A DNA stretch of 14,840 nucleotides from Candidatus Sigynarchaeota archaeon (GCA_030587525.1 JAUQYW010000591.1:1-14840); one strand, 5' to 3'. Shown: positions 1 to 7,287, counted from the stretch's first letter. The notes: generated by a model from the letters alone, not told the origin. Numbers and translations: made by a program.

Positions 1-1
1 C

Positions 2-427
2 CGTTTCTGGCCCGAGTATGCCGGTTCAAAAACTGTCCTCCGGGTCGAAATCGGTCACGCTGACCTCCTCCCGAATGGTATCGAGACCCCGGATAAAGAC
101 GTTCTGGCTCTTGTGAAGAAGGATCTTGATCGGTTCTGGCCGGAATGCAAGGCGTTCAACACTGAATTCGCCAAGATCCACCGGGAAACCAAGAATCTCT
201 ACGTTTCATGGACCCGTGGCCAATTCGTCAAGAAACCAGACCGCCATGAACGGGATCTTGGAAACCACGTTTATTTGGCCGGGGACTGGACAACAAAAGG
301 AACCATTGGCATGGAAGCAGCGGTGAACTCGGCATTCGAAGCTGCGAACTTTGTACGCTCGTCCGAGCACCTGGCCACGATTCTATTCGAGGATGTTCCA
401 ATCAAAGAAAAAAAAACTCGTCTTTGA
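2..427 (+). CDS. FAD-dependent amine oxidase / phytoene-desaturase-like oxidoreductase, C-terminal part
   Basis: The reading frame is open from base 2 to a TGA at 425-427, so this is the C-terminal ~141 residues of a gene entering from the left. The segment GNHVYLAGDWTTKGTIGMEA followed by AVNSAFEAANFV matches the C-terminal FAD-contacting motif of the flavin amine oxidase fold (phytoene desaturase, hydroxysqualene dehydroxylase and protoporphyrinogen oxidase relatives). In that motif the GD pair contacts the FAD ribityl/pyrophosphate and the following helix packs on the flavin. The N-terminal dinucleotide-binding GxGxxG and the substrate domain lie outside the window, so the substrate cannot be told. 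A GTG at 113 is internal and is not a start. The gene converges on iorB with a 33-base gap. Confidence is high for the fold and low for the exact reaction. Confidence 0.8.
   Translation, partial: RFWPEYAGSKTVLRVEIGHADLLPNGIETPDKDVLALVKKDLDRFWPECKAFNTEFAKIHRETKNLYVSWTRGQFVKKPDRHERDLGNHVYLAGDWTTKGTIGMEAAVNSAFEAANFVRSSEHLATILFEDVPIKEKKTRL
408..416 (-). terminator. Poly-T tract downstream of iorB
   Basis: Nine consecutive A on the plus strand give a T9 run in the minus-strand transcript, about 45 bases past the iorB stop. Archaeal RNA polymerase terminates at U-rich tracts, so this could end the iorAB transcript, even though it sits inside the 3' end of the convergent oxidoreductase gene. The plus-strand T-rich stretch near 444-459 could serve that gene in the same way. 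Confidence 0.35.
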
Positions 428-460
428 TTCAACGCTAATAACATCTTTTATAATTTTGTC

Positions 461-1084
461 TCAATGCTCCTTGATTAAGCGACCAAGCTCATCATAACCT
501 AATTGTAAGGCGTGAATGTTCGAGTCCAAGGTACTCGATGGAACGACCCGGGATATTACTTGTTTTAACGTGTCGATCCTGATGGGAAACCCTTTGATTC
601 TTGCTAATGCGCCGAGGAGGATGGTGTTCGTTGTCAACGGGTTTCCAGTTTTTTTAGCTAATTCCTGGCAATCGATCACGTGAACATGTGGCGTGATGGT
701 GAACAAAAGATCGCGTATCTCATTGAATGTCACGTAAGGGGTTTTACCGCGGGACTGCACACGCGTGAAGGTACTTTGCACCGGATGCCAGATGAATTCA
801 TTGATGATTATCATTCCTTCATCAGCAATATATTCACAATGCCTCAGTGCTTCCATTGCCTCCATCGAGACCATCACATCTGCTTCCCCGTACGGGATCA
901 ACGGGGAGAGAACATTCTTTCCAATGCGCACGTGCGTTGAGATCGACCCGGACCTTTGGGCGAGGCCATGTGTCTCGGCGGTCTTGATGTTCAAGTGCAT
1001 CTCCGCGCAGGCTTGGCCAATGATGTTGGAAAGGAGCATCAACCCTTGACCCCCGACACCGACAGTGATTATGTTGTAGGTCAC
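461..1084 (-). CDS. iorB: Indolepyruvate:ferredoxin oxidoreductase, beta subunit
   Basis: The 207-residue product has the 2-oxoacid:ferredoxin oxidoreductase gamma-type domain. It has an N-terminal GVGGQG loop (residues 9-14), then the conserved segment AETHGLAQRSGSISTHVRIG, and the length fits IorB. With IorA it oxidatively decarboxylates aryl pyruvates (indolepyruvate, phenylpyruvate, hydroxyphenylpyruvate) to aryl-acyl-CoA and reduces ferredoxin in the cytosol. The start is GTG at 1084, and its first base begins a GTGA overlap with the iorA stop (1081-1083), which points to translational coupling and subunit pairing. The immediate iorA partner and the length make other members of the gamma-domain family less likely. 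Confidence 0.93.
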   Translation of the reverse strand: MTYNIITVGVGGQGLMLLSNIIGQACAEMHLNIKTAETHGLAQRSGSISTHVRIGKNVLSPLIPYGEADVMVSMEAMEALRHCEYIADEGMIIINEFIWHPVQSTFTRVQSRGKTPYVTFNEIRDLLFTITPHVHVIDCQELAKKTGNPLTTNTILLGALARIKGFPIRIDTLKQVISRVVPSSTLDSNIHALQLGYDELGRLIKEH

Positions 1085-3081
1085 GGCGCTTCACTCGTGG
1101 ATGTTAATGGCTTGATCACGTCTTTTTCAGAGCGATTTTCGTGATTCGTGTAAGGACACAAGATTGAACACACACCGCAGCCATCGCACAGCGTATCCGA
1201 GATGTGGGACGAGAACCCGGTGAATTTTTTCCCGGTATCATCGACATACGTTGATTCTCTTTCCTCCATTGATATCGCTGGACAATAGAAGTCACGCATG
1301 CAAGTGTGGCATTTCCTGCAGATCTTATTATCCACCCGGTATGGCATTCTCGATTTCCCTTCCCGTCGCAAATTCCGGTCGTGCCACAAAGCGCACGGGC
1401 CCCGGGATATGATAACTGCAGGTCCTTTCTCCTCGAGCACGGGCTTGAGGGCTTCCGCCATTTTCTTCGTATCATATGGATCAACGACGATGAGCCTTTC
1501 AAAGCCCATCGCCTTCACGATATCCTCGATCTCGACTCGTTTTTTCGGTTTTCCGGCGGGACCATACCCGGTTCCGGCGTTTGGTTGCTGGCCAGTCATG
1601 GCCGTGACCGAATTGTCGAGAACGAGGACTTTCACATTGTCCTGGTTGTTAGCAATGTTTACCATACCTGGAAGCCCCGCATGAAAGAGCGTGCTGTCCC
1701 CGATGACCGAGAGGACGAGATTATTCGCCCCTGTTGCCAGGCTGACGCCCGTTCCTGTGCCGAGGCAAGATCCCATGGATAATAGTTCGTCGTCCGGGTG
1801 GATCTTGGAATAGAGCCCGGCATTGAGAAGGAGCATCGAATAGCACCCGATGTCGTTCATAAACGCCAATTTCCCTTCCTTTCCAGCAATCGCACGCTGG
1901 AGAGCCCAGAACGTTGCCCGGTGGGGGCAGCCAGGACAGAACACCGGGATCCGCGGTGGCAAGATTTCTTTCAACTTAGTTCTGCTTCCGAGAAGGGTTT
2001 GATAATCCAATGCCGGCTTCTTTCCTGTTAGATTTGCAAGCGTGTCAACGATGAGCGGCACGTTGAATTCTCCCGCCTCTGTAAAATGCCCGGATTCCTT
2101 TCCGATGATGCATAGCCGTGGATTCACGTCCTTTGCAAGGGCTTTGGCGTGCAACTCAAGATAGGGCGAGAGCTCCTCAACGATCACAGCCGTATCGAGA
2201 TTCTTGAGGAATCCACGCATCATTGTTTCAGGAAGGGGATATGTTGTCCCGAGTTTCAAGATTGCCGGGTCGATGCCGAGCTTTTCGACCGCTTCCAAGA
2301 CGTGATTGTATGAAATTCCAGACACGATGATCCCGAGACGATTGCTTGTATCCTTCATAGTACCATCGTGCATTTCATTGAACGGGCTGGCTTCAAATTC
2401 ATCCTTGATTTTCTTGGTCTTTTCGAGGAGCAATGCCTTCAATTCTCTAGCCTTGGCACCCACGGTCGCGAAGGACTTCGTTGATTCCCTGAAATTCGTG
2501 GGGGTGAATGGCGTGCGGTGCATGGGTTCCATCTCGACGATCGCCGATTGGTGGTTGACCCGCGTCGTCGTCCGCAAAGTCACGACCGTGGAAAATTTCT
2601 CCGACAACTCGAAGGCATACTTCACCATACGACGAGCCTCGTCCGGATTCGTCGGTTCGAGCATCGGAACGTACGCGTTCGGGCCGAAAAACCTGCCGTC
2701 TTCCTCATTCTGGGAAGAATGAATGAAAGGGTCGTCGGCGAAGAGCAAGACACATCCTTTGTTCACGCCAACATATGCCAAACTAAAGAATGCATCCGAC
2801 GCGACGTTGAGGCCAACACTCTTCATAGACGTGAACGATCTTTGGCCAGCGAACGAGGCACCAGCCACGATCTCCAGCGCCACCTTTTCATTCGAGGCGA
2901 TTTCCATTTGAATACTAAACTTGTCACACACTTGATAGAATCCATCCAATACTTCGGAAACAGGGGAACCCGGATAGAATGCAACAACTTTCACGTCCGC
3001 TTCCAGGGCCCCGCGGATAATTGCATCGTTGCATAAGAGAAAAGCTTGGGTATTGACCTTATTCATCATATCGAACGACAT
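1081..3081 (-). CDS. iorA: Indolepyruvate:ferredoxin oxidoreductase, alpha subunit
   Basis: The 666-residue product is full length for IorA. In order it has the pyruvate-oxidoreductase-type pyrimidine domain (about 10-190; AFYPGSPVSEVLD near the start), a middle domain, the family signature CPGCPHRATFWAL (C382, C385), and the thiamine-diphosphate/Mg site GDS (461-463) with VLDNSVTAMTG ending the motif (N490). A C-terminal two-cluster ferredoxin domain follows (C588, C591, C594, C600 and C632, C635, C638, C642). It carries the catalytic TPP and electron-transfer clusters of the enzyme that converts aromatic 2-keto acids to acyl-CoA, typically after transamination of Trp, Phe and Tyr. The fourth cysteine of the first cluster is spaced x5 from the third, where the second cluster has x3. 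The start ATG at 3081 sits about 30 bases from a TATA-like element, so the mRNA may be nearly leaderless. Confidence 0.95.
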   Translation of the reverse strand: MSFDMMNKVNTQAFLLCNDAIIRGALEADVKVVAFYPGSPVSEVLDGFYQVCDKFSIQMEIASNEKVALEIVAGASFAGQRSFTSMKSVGLNVASDAFFSLAYVGVNKGCVLLFADDPFIHSSQNEEDGRFFGPNAYVPMLEPTNPDEARRMVKYAFELSEKFSTVVTLRTTTRVNHQSAIVEMEPMHRTPFTPTNFRESTKSFATVGAKARELKALLLEKTKKIKDEFEASPFNEMHDGTMKDTSNRLGIIVSGISYNHVLEAVEKLGIDPAILKLGTTYPLPETMMRGFLKNLDTAVIVEELSPYLELHAKALAKDVNPRLCIIGKESGHFTEAGEFNVPLIVDTLANLTGKKPALDYQTLLGSRTKLKEILPPRIPVFCPGCPHRATFWALQRAIAGKEGKLAFMNDIGCYSMLLLNAGLYSKIHPDDELLSMGSCLGTGTGVSLATGANNLVLSVIGDSTLFHAGLPGMVNIANNQDNVKVLVLDNSVTAMTGQQPNAGTGYGPAGKPKKRVEIEDIVKAMGFERLIVVDPYDTKKMAEALKPVLEEKGPAVIISRGPCALWHDRNLRREGKSRMPYRVDNKICRKCHTCMRDFYCPAISMEERESTYVDDTGKKFTGFSSHISDTLCDGCGVCSILCPYTNHENRSEKDVIKPLTSTSEAP

Positions 3082-3103
3082 TTCTATCAGCTCTTGTAGT
3101 TCT

Positions 3104-3126
3104 TGCTATAAAAAAGATAAATACGC
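3104..3126 (-). promoter_or_regulatory. TATA-box region of iorAB
   Basis: On the minus strand this stretch reads as an A/T-rich block containing TATTTATC and CTTTTTTATAGC, centred 25-40 bases before the iorA ATG. The spacing fits an archaeal TATA box with transcription starting within about 15 bases of the start codon. There is no purine-rich Shine-Dalgarno directly before the ATG. Confidence 0.45.
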
Positions 3127-3194
3127 GTTTAAAGCTCTTGAAGGGCGTTTGGTTGGCAAAACCATTGAGATGTATTTGGACAGAGTGGTCGCGG

Positions 3195-3554
3195 TTAGAT
3201 TTTGACCAGAATGTTGTCTCCCTCTGCTTTTACTTCAAAAACAGGGAGATCGTGCGTTTTTGTATTTACCATAAGTTTGCCCATCTTAGATGCGGCGATG
3301 AGCTTTGGAACAGCCGGGGGTTTTGTGTTCTTTCCCGTGGCCAAGTCGAATTCCGCCTTGTGGAGGGCACATCGTACAATATTTCCCTCCAATTCCCCTC
3401 CTGCCAAAGAGGCATTCATGTGTCCACAGCGATCCCCGACAGCATAGATCTTGCCACCAACGTTCGCGAGGAGAATTTCTTGCCCGTTAGCCTCCACGTG
3501 AATCATTTGGCCCTCGGATAAATCGGCCTTTTTTGCTACTTGAATGAATTCCAT
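3195..3554 (-). CDS. Rieske-type [2Fe-2S] ferredoxin
   Basis: A small (119 aa) stand-alone Rieske protein. The cluster ligands are clear: C43-G-H45 and C62-A-L-H65, separated by 16 residues (CXHX16CX2H), followed by the usual EFDLATGK strand. There is no signal peptide, membrane segment or oxygenase catalytic domain, so it should be a soluble electron carrier or oxygenase-type ferredoxin of the NirD/BphF-like group. The Cys ligands lack the extra disulfide pair of bc1-type Rieske proteins. A GAGG ribosome-binding site lies about 10 bases before the ATG. It lies upstream of iorA on the same strand with a 113-base gap holding its own TATA-like element, so co-transcription is possible but not required. 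The redox partner is unknown; a link to the ferredoxin-reducing IOR is only contextual. Confidence 0.88.
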   Translation of the reverse strand: MEFIQVAKKADLSEGQMIHVEANGQEILLANVGGKIYAVGDRCGHMNASLAGGELEGNIVRCALHKAEFDLATGKNTKPPAVPKLIAASKMGKLMVNTKTHDLPVFEVKAEGDNILVKI

Positions 3555-3785
3555 GTAAATCGGTCCTCATTTTAATGGATTGGTTGTGAAATTGTTGGAT
3601 TTTCATGTATTCTATGGAATCCTACTCAACATGATCGAACTCATTAATAAGACATTTGTTTTTCAACCATAGTCTTTGATTCAGCATGCCATAAATTTCG
3701 ACTGCATGGTATAGGGAGGCGAAACTGTAAAAATAAAGTGCCTGGGGTGATTAAGTGAAGGTTCTACTTCCATCAAGCAGGTATT

Positions 3786-3797
3786 GGAAAAAAAAGA
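3786..3797 (-). terminator. Poly-T tract after the LRR gene
   Basis: Eight A on the plus strand (3788-3795) give a T8 run in the minus-strand transcript about 25 bases past the LRR stop codon, as expected for an archaeal U-tract terminator. The rest of 3555-3820 (266 bases) holds no gene I can support; it should contain the promoter of the Rieske gene. Confidence 0.45.
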
Positions 3798-3820
3798 TCC
3801 ATCGGAATATTACAGGAGGA

Positions 3821-5008
3821 TCATGGAATGCCTGGAAGTTGTTGCTGGAGACGGAATTCATACCAAATGATCAACACGACGATTATAGCCGCTGCTATGG
3901 CAATCGTTGCTGTTACACCATTGTTAGGACCGCGTCGAATGTTTTTTCCGCCGAGTTCAACCGAAACTCCAGGTACACCACTCCATTGCTCCGGTTTTAC
4001 TGTTTCTCCCATTGATGTGCCATGCTTCTTCAGCTGGTTTACGAGCCCAACGGATTTCTGGCTTAACTGGCCATCGTCAAAGTTTAAGCTCTTTAATCGT
4101 GTCATCTTTGCCATGGAATCAGGAAGTTCGGAAATCTTGTTTCCACGAAGGCTCAACGCTTCGAGATTCTGCAAGCCATCGATGGTCCCGGGTAATTGCT
4201 GGAGCTGGTTGTAGTCCAGATACAATTCTTTCAGCGAGCGCAATTTTCCGATGGAATCTGGAAGGGATCGTATACGGTTATTTACCAGTAATAATCTTTC
4301 GAGCGATTCGAGATTTCCAATGGAGCCGGGCAGATTTTCCAACTTGTTGAAGGACATGTTGAACAAAGTCGCTTGCAGCTCGAACAAAGTTTGCGGGGCC
4401 CTCTGTATCAAAATTTCTTGACCAGGCGTTTCCAACGATTTCTCGATGTGCGTGAGGGGTTCCTTCAACGTGGAATCCCGATGGGAACCCAGGTTTAACT
4501 GGCGAAGACTTCGCAATTTCCCGATGGAGTCGGGAATGCGCGTGATCATGTTGTTGTTCACATCCAGGATCTGCAGCTTTTCCAGGTTTCCAATCGACTC
4601 TGGGAGGGTACCAAGCTGATTGTAGGCGAGGTTCAGTTGCTGGAGCGCGCCTAGGTTTCCCATCGAATCGGGCAGGACCAGGAGCTGGTTCTTCATTGCG
4701 CCGAAAACCTGGAGCGATTTTAAGTTTCCGATCGATTCAGGCAGGCTTACCAGACTATTCATAATCAAGTTCAAGTGCTTGAGGTGCTGGAGGTTTCCGA
4801 TGTTCTCTGGCAACTTGTACAATCGCTGGTTGAACATTCCAAGTCCCGTGACGTGCCCGTTTTCGATGACGACCCCGTGCGCGTCCCAGCTAACGCTCGA
4901 AATGACCGGTAGCTTTGATTTCGAGAGCGTTTCAAGCTCATCAAGAACTGCTTTTTCTTCTTTTGGTAGCTTAAAATTTTTGTATGGTTTACTGCTCATA
5001 TTCATCAT
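3821..5008 (-). CDS. Leucine-rich-repeat protein with C-terminal membrane anchor
   Basis: A 395-residue protein. Residues 1-50 form a short N-terminal cap. Residues ~53-173 carry LRRs of about 23 residues with the pattern LPxSIGNLxxLxxLxLxxNxL. Residues ~174-216 interrupt the solenoid, and further repeats run from ~217 to ~315. After a linker, residues ~365-383 are a single strongly hydrophobic helix (TATIAIAAAIIVVLIIW) followed by only 12 residues. There is no N-terminal signal peptide, so the topology is tail-anchored with the LRR domain in the cytosol. The repeat class is the Ras-group/PIRL-like type, which usually forms protein-protein interaction surfaces. The start has two adjacent ATG codons (5008, 5005) and I took the first. 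It lies 18 bases after the radical SAM stop and is probably co-transcribed. The binding partner is unknown. Confidence 0.88.
   Translation of the reverse strand: MMNMSSKPYKNFKLPKEEKAVLDELETLSKSKLPVISSVSWDAHGVVIENGHVTGLGMFNQRLYKLPENIGNLQHLKHLNLIMNSLVSLPESIGNLKSLQVFGAMKNQLLVLPDSMGNLGALQQLNLAYNQLGTLPESIGNLEKLQILDVNNNMITRIPDSIGKLRSLRQLNLGSHRDSTLKEPLTHIEKSLETPGQEILIQRAPQTLFELQATLFNMSFNKLENLPGSIGNLESLERLLLVNNRIRSLPDSIGKLRSLKELYLDYNQLQQLPGTIDGLQNLEALSLRGNKISELPDSMAKMTRLKSLNFDDGQLSQKSVGLVNQLKKHGTSMGETVKPEQWSGVPGVSVELGGKNIRRGPNNGVTATIAIAAAIIVVLIIWYEFRLQQQLPGIP
4361..4489 (-). other. Non-LRR island inside the LRR domain
   Basis: Codons ~174-216 (from GSHRDSTLKEPL to about QATLF) lack the LxxLxLxxN spacing. 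The distance from the LP of the preceding repeat (159) to the next LP (227) is 68 residues, close to three repeat lengths. The stretch is either an inserted loop or repeats degenerated beyond recognition. Island domains of this kind in other LRR proteins often take part in ligand binding. Confidence 0.6.
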
Positions 5009-5026
5009 TTCCGTGTTTTTATTCCA

Positions 5027-5857
5027 TCACAAGCCGCGCAAGAGATTGGCTTTGTAATTTTCAGGGTGGTTCCGGGCTTGCTGCAACGTGCTCAGCAAGC
5101 GTTGCTTGTCGCGCGGGAGCGTCCCGCCAATGGTGACGTAGTTCGATGGGTGATTCGCCCGAAACACGCAATCACGGTTGGAAATGTCGAGATGTTTGAC
5201 CAGCAATTCGAGCTCTTTCAAGGCTTCCATATCCGAGAGCAACTTCATGGAACCATTTTGTATAGATTGTTCGATCTCGGTTCCCGGATAGACCATGAAG
5301 GTGAGCATGCCAATAAAATGGGGGCTAATCTCTGACAAGACTTTCCCCGTGTCGATCGCGTGGTGTTTGCTGAGTTCTTTTCCACCAAGACCCGTTATTG
5401 CCATGCACGACAATCGGAATCCCGCATCCAGAGCCTTCAAGCAAGAACGCACGTGAATATCCGCGGTGGACTGTTTTTTTGTCATCTTCAGCACGGAATC
5501 ATTACCCGATTCGATTCCAATGTACAGGAGGTCAATGCCGGCATTCGTGATATCCTTTAGGTCGTCGCTGGTTTTCGAGAGAATATCGAGAGGATGCGCG
5601 TACATGGATATTTGCTTGAGTTTCGGAAAAGATGTTCTACAATAATTTGCGATTTTCACGAGATCGGCAGTTATCATGACCAAAGGATTTGCAGCGAGCA
5701 AAAATATCTTTTGGACTTGATCTTGGTAGTGCTGCCTTGCAAAGTCGATATCACCGACAATATCATTTACTGGTCTTATGCGAAAGTTCTTATCGAGCGA
5801 TGTGAAACAAAACGTGCAATGCGGGCGCGAGCAGCTCACGGTTGCTTGGATCAACAA
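5027..5857 (-). CDS. Radical SAM protein (CX4CX2C type), N-terminus uncertain
   Basis: The core is a radical SAM TIM-barrel. CSRPHCTFC supplies the [4Fe-4S] ligands with CX4CX2C spacing (C9, C14, C17 from the TTG at 5857), as in the archaeal/bacterial family that reads GCSHNxCTFC. GIDLLYIGIESGNDSVLK is the SAM-binding GxIGxESGxD segment. CMAITGLGGKE fits the following glycine-rich strand, and FMVYPGTE fits the late barrel. The 276 residues agree with the small members of this family; the substrate is unknown. The frame continues upstream as PIFRPPSERDSLLIQ, which looks like the family's N-terminus, but it has no ATG, GTG or TTG before an in-frame stop at 5957-5959. An ATG at 5940 lies one base out of frame. 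The given TTG start is therefore only nominal. The LRR gene follows after 18 bases. Confidence 0.82.
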   Translation of the reverse strand: MLIQATVSCSRPHCTFCFTSLDKNFRIRPVNDIVGDIDFARQHYQDQVQKIFLLAANPLVMITADLVKIANYCRTSFPKLKQISMYAHPLDILSKTSDDLKDITNAGIDLLYIGIESGNDSVLKMTKKQSTADIHVRSCLKALDAGFRLSCMAITGLGGKELSKHHAIDTGKVLSEISPHFIGMLTFMVYPGTEIEQSIQNGSMKLLSDMEALKELELLVKHLDISNRDCVFRANHPSNYVTIGGTLPRDKQRLLSTLQQARNHPENYKANLLRGL

Positions 5858-5969
5858 GCTATCTCGCTCGCTCGGTGGCCGAAAAATCGGCTGGATGTAA
5901 TGGAGTGACGTTGGGGCTCTCCCTTGCTGGATTACCCCATAAAACTCTAGTAGAGGTTAATAACGATAT

Positions 5970-5979
5970 CGGTTATAAC
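5970..5979 (-). promoter_or_regulatory. TATA-like element of the radical SAM-LRR unit
   Basis: The minus strand reads GTTATAACCG here. Transcription about 25 bases downstream would begin near 5950, some ten bases before the out-of-frame ATG at 5940. That placement supports 5940 as the original start codon. Confidence 0.4.
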
Positions 5980-6070
5980 GTATCAATCAAAATGTACAAA
6001 TTTGAATCCAGGGTGTTTAAAGGAACTGAAAGGGTCTGGGTATGTGATTTTGTACCTTTTTCTTGGTTGA

Positions 6071-6097
6071 TTATAAAAAAAAGAAATTTTTTCTTTT
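6071..6097. terminator. A/T-only inverted repeat and T-tracts between genes
   Basis: Bases 6079-6086 (AAAAGAAA) and 6090-6097 (TTTCTTTT) form a perfect 8-base inverted repeat with a 3-base loop, inside a run of eight A (6075-6082) and six T. On the minus strand the T8 run follows the stop of the hydrolase remnant by about 30 bases, so it fits an archaeal U-tract terminator. It could work on either strand. Confidence 0.45.
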
Positions 6098-6108
6098 CAA
6101 ATCCGTTT

Positions 6109-6794
6109 TTACTTGAAACTGTCAAGTATCTCGTCCAGCCGGTTCATAAAGATCGAGAAAATGCCTTCATTCGGAAAATATGTCGCCTCACAATTCGGGA
6201 GCTGCGCCTGCGACGCCCGGGCTACTGCCGGCGTATCTGTCATGTTTAATTCGCCGTGATGGATGGTCACCTTGACTGACGGGGATAATTCCTTTAGCGA
6301 GAACCCGATAGGCGAGTTGAAGACCTTCGCGTCCGTGATGAATCCAGCCAAGCTCCTATGGCACGCTTCGTACATCAAATCGACATAGTATTGGAACATC
6401 GTGGCATCCGCAAAGATCTTCTTGTCCGGCTCGGACGGAAAGAGCTTCGATTCTTGTTTTTTTACAAAGCTGGTGATGGTCTCCTTTGTCTTTAACTTAC
6501 TAGCGAAATATGACCGAAGCAGTGATATCCGTATCTTAAGACCAATACCAGGGGGCTTTTGGCCGGGCTTCGGGAATGCCGCATTCATCGCGTGGTAAGC
6601 CGCGATGCGCGGGGGAATCTTATACACGCACGCCAAGGCATGATATCCACCTCCGCCTATCGCAGACAGGGTAAACGTTTTGAACACTCCGGGCTCGAAC
6701 CAAGGTTGATCACGGGCTTGCCATTCTGGCTCCCGTACTCGGCAAATCCCAGCATTCTTCCATCTTTTAGCTTGATCGTGTTATCTGTTTTCAT
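6109..6794 (-). pseudogene. Decayed alpha/beta hydrolase: frameshift, internal deletion, catalytic triad lost
   Basis: A strong ribosome-binding site (AAAGGAGAAGG) precedes an ATG at 6794 that opens a 45-residue frame beginning MKTDNTIKLKDGRMLGFAEY and ending at a TAG at 6657. That segment is the typical first strand of an alpha/beta hydrolase. The rest of the fold continues in another frame (GTG at 6687 to TAA at 6109). It starts with TLSAIGGGGYHALACVYKIP, the nucleophile-elbow region (normally GVSGGGPxALACAYKIP). The ~60 residues that should lie between first strand and elbow are missing. The nucleophile Ser position is Gly, the acid in HGExD is Asn (HGELN), the GEGHF His is Ile (NEGIF), and the oxyanion HG of strand 3 reads LGSS. 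I infer a non-functional remnant. The 192-residue downstream frame alone could conceivably be expressed but would lack the N-terminal sheet. Confidence 0.75.
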
Positions 6795-6873
6795 GGGCCA
6801 CCTTCTCCTTTAGAAATTCCACCTGGTCAAGCTGAATTGGATGCTGACCAGCAGTAGCATATTGAACATTTCT

Positions 6874-6886
6874 CCTTATATATGTA
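6874..6886 (-). promoter_or_regulatory. TATA box of the former hydrolase gene
   Basis: The minus strand reads TTACATATATAAGG about 80-90 bases before the ATG at 6794. This is a good archaeal TATA box, implying a leader of roughly 60 bases that ends in the AAAGGAGAAGG ribosome-binding site. The promoter and ribosome-binding site look intact although the gene is broken. Confidence 0.45.
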
Positions 6887-7026
6887 ATGACGGAATCAAG
6901 ACCACACATAGCTTTCACCTATTTATCTTTCGAAAAAAGAATCAAGCTTCAAGCATGAATTAAGATTCAAGCCCTCAAGAATGGACGTGGTTACTCCGAT
7001 TCACATAGAATCTTTGCGGAGGAAGA

Positions 7027-7038
7027 GCTTTTTATTAA
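7027..7038 (+). promoter_or_regulatory. TATA-like element before the small gene at 7084
   Basis: GCTTTTTATTAAC lies about 50 bases before the ATG at 7084, which predicts a start of transcription near 7060 and a short leader containing the GGTGAT ribosome-binding site. Confidence 0.35.
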
Positions 7039-7083
7039 CATAGGCGATCTAGAACCGTGCATTCAAGTAAAATTGGTGATTTC

Positions 7084-7230
7084 ATGAAAAGAACAAAAAT
7101 ATTCAGCCTGAACAGGGGTCTCGACAAGGCCGAGGCCGAAATAAACACCTGGCTCGCCCAGAATTCGGAAAAAAAGATCGTTTCCACCGCCGGCACAAAT
7201 GCGTACTTGATCATCATCTACGACGAATGA
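7084..7230 (+). CDS. Small hypothetical protein (48 aa)
   Basis: The ATG at 7084 is preceded by GGTGAT, complementary to the 16S 3' end, at suitable spacing. The 48-residue product begins MKRTKIFSLNRGLDKAEAEI and ends NAYLIIIYDE, with an amphipathic helix (EAEINTWLAQN) between two predicted beta strands. This resembles the beta-alpha-beta layout of small 50-60 residue bacterial and archaeal hypotheticals with an INxWL core and a terminal IxxxY strand, but I cannot name the family. Codon use is like the neighbouring genes. It is first in a same-strand group with the genes at 7288 and 7628 (57-base gap to the next). Confidence 0.6.
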   Translation: MKRTKIFSLNRGLDKAEAEINTWLAQNSEKKIVSTAGTNAYLIIIYDE

Positions 7231-7287
7231 TCTCGTCAGAAAGAACTCAAGGTAAACCCCTTAACAATTATCGAGAAATAGATCGAG

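Noticed and set aside
3138..3521. 127-codon plus-strand frame antisense to the Rieske gene
   Set aside because: It is the complement of a clear Rieske coding sequence and resembles no family.
3806..3872. Good AGGAGG ribosome-binding site and ATG on the plus strand at 3825
   Set aside because: It opens only a 15-codon frame inside the antisense of the LRR gene's end; likely chance.
6810..6860. 16-residue leader-peptide-like frame between TATA box and ribosome-binding site of the hydrolase remnant
   Set aside because: It has no ribosome-binding site downstream of the expected transcription start and no attenuator-like codon runs.
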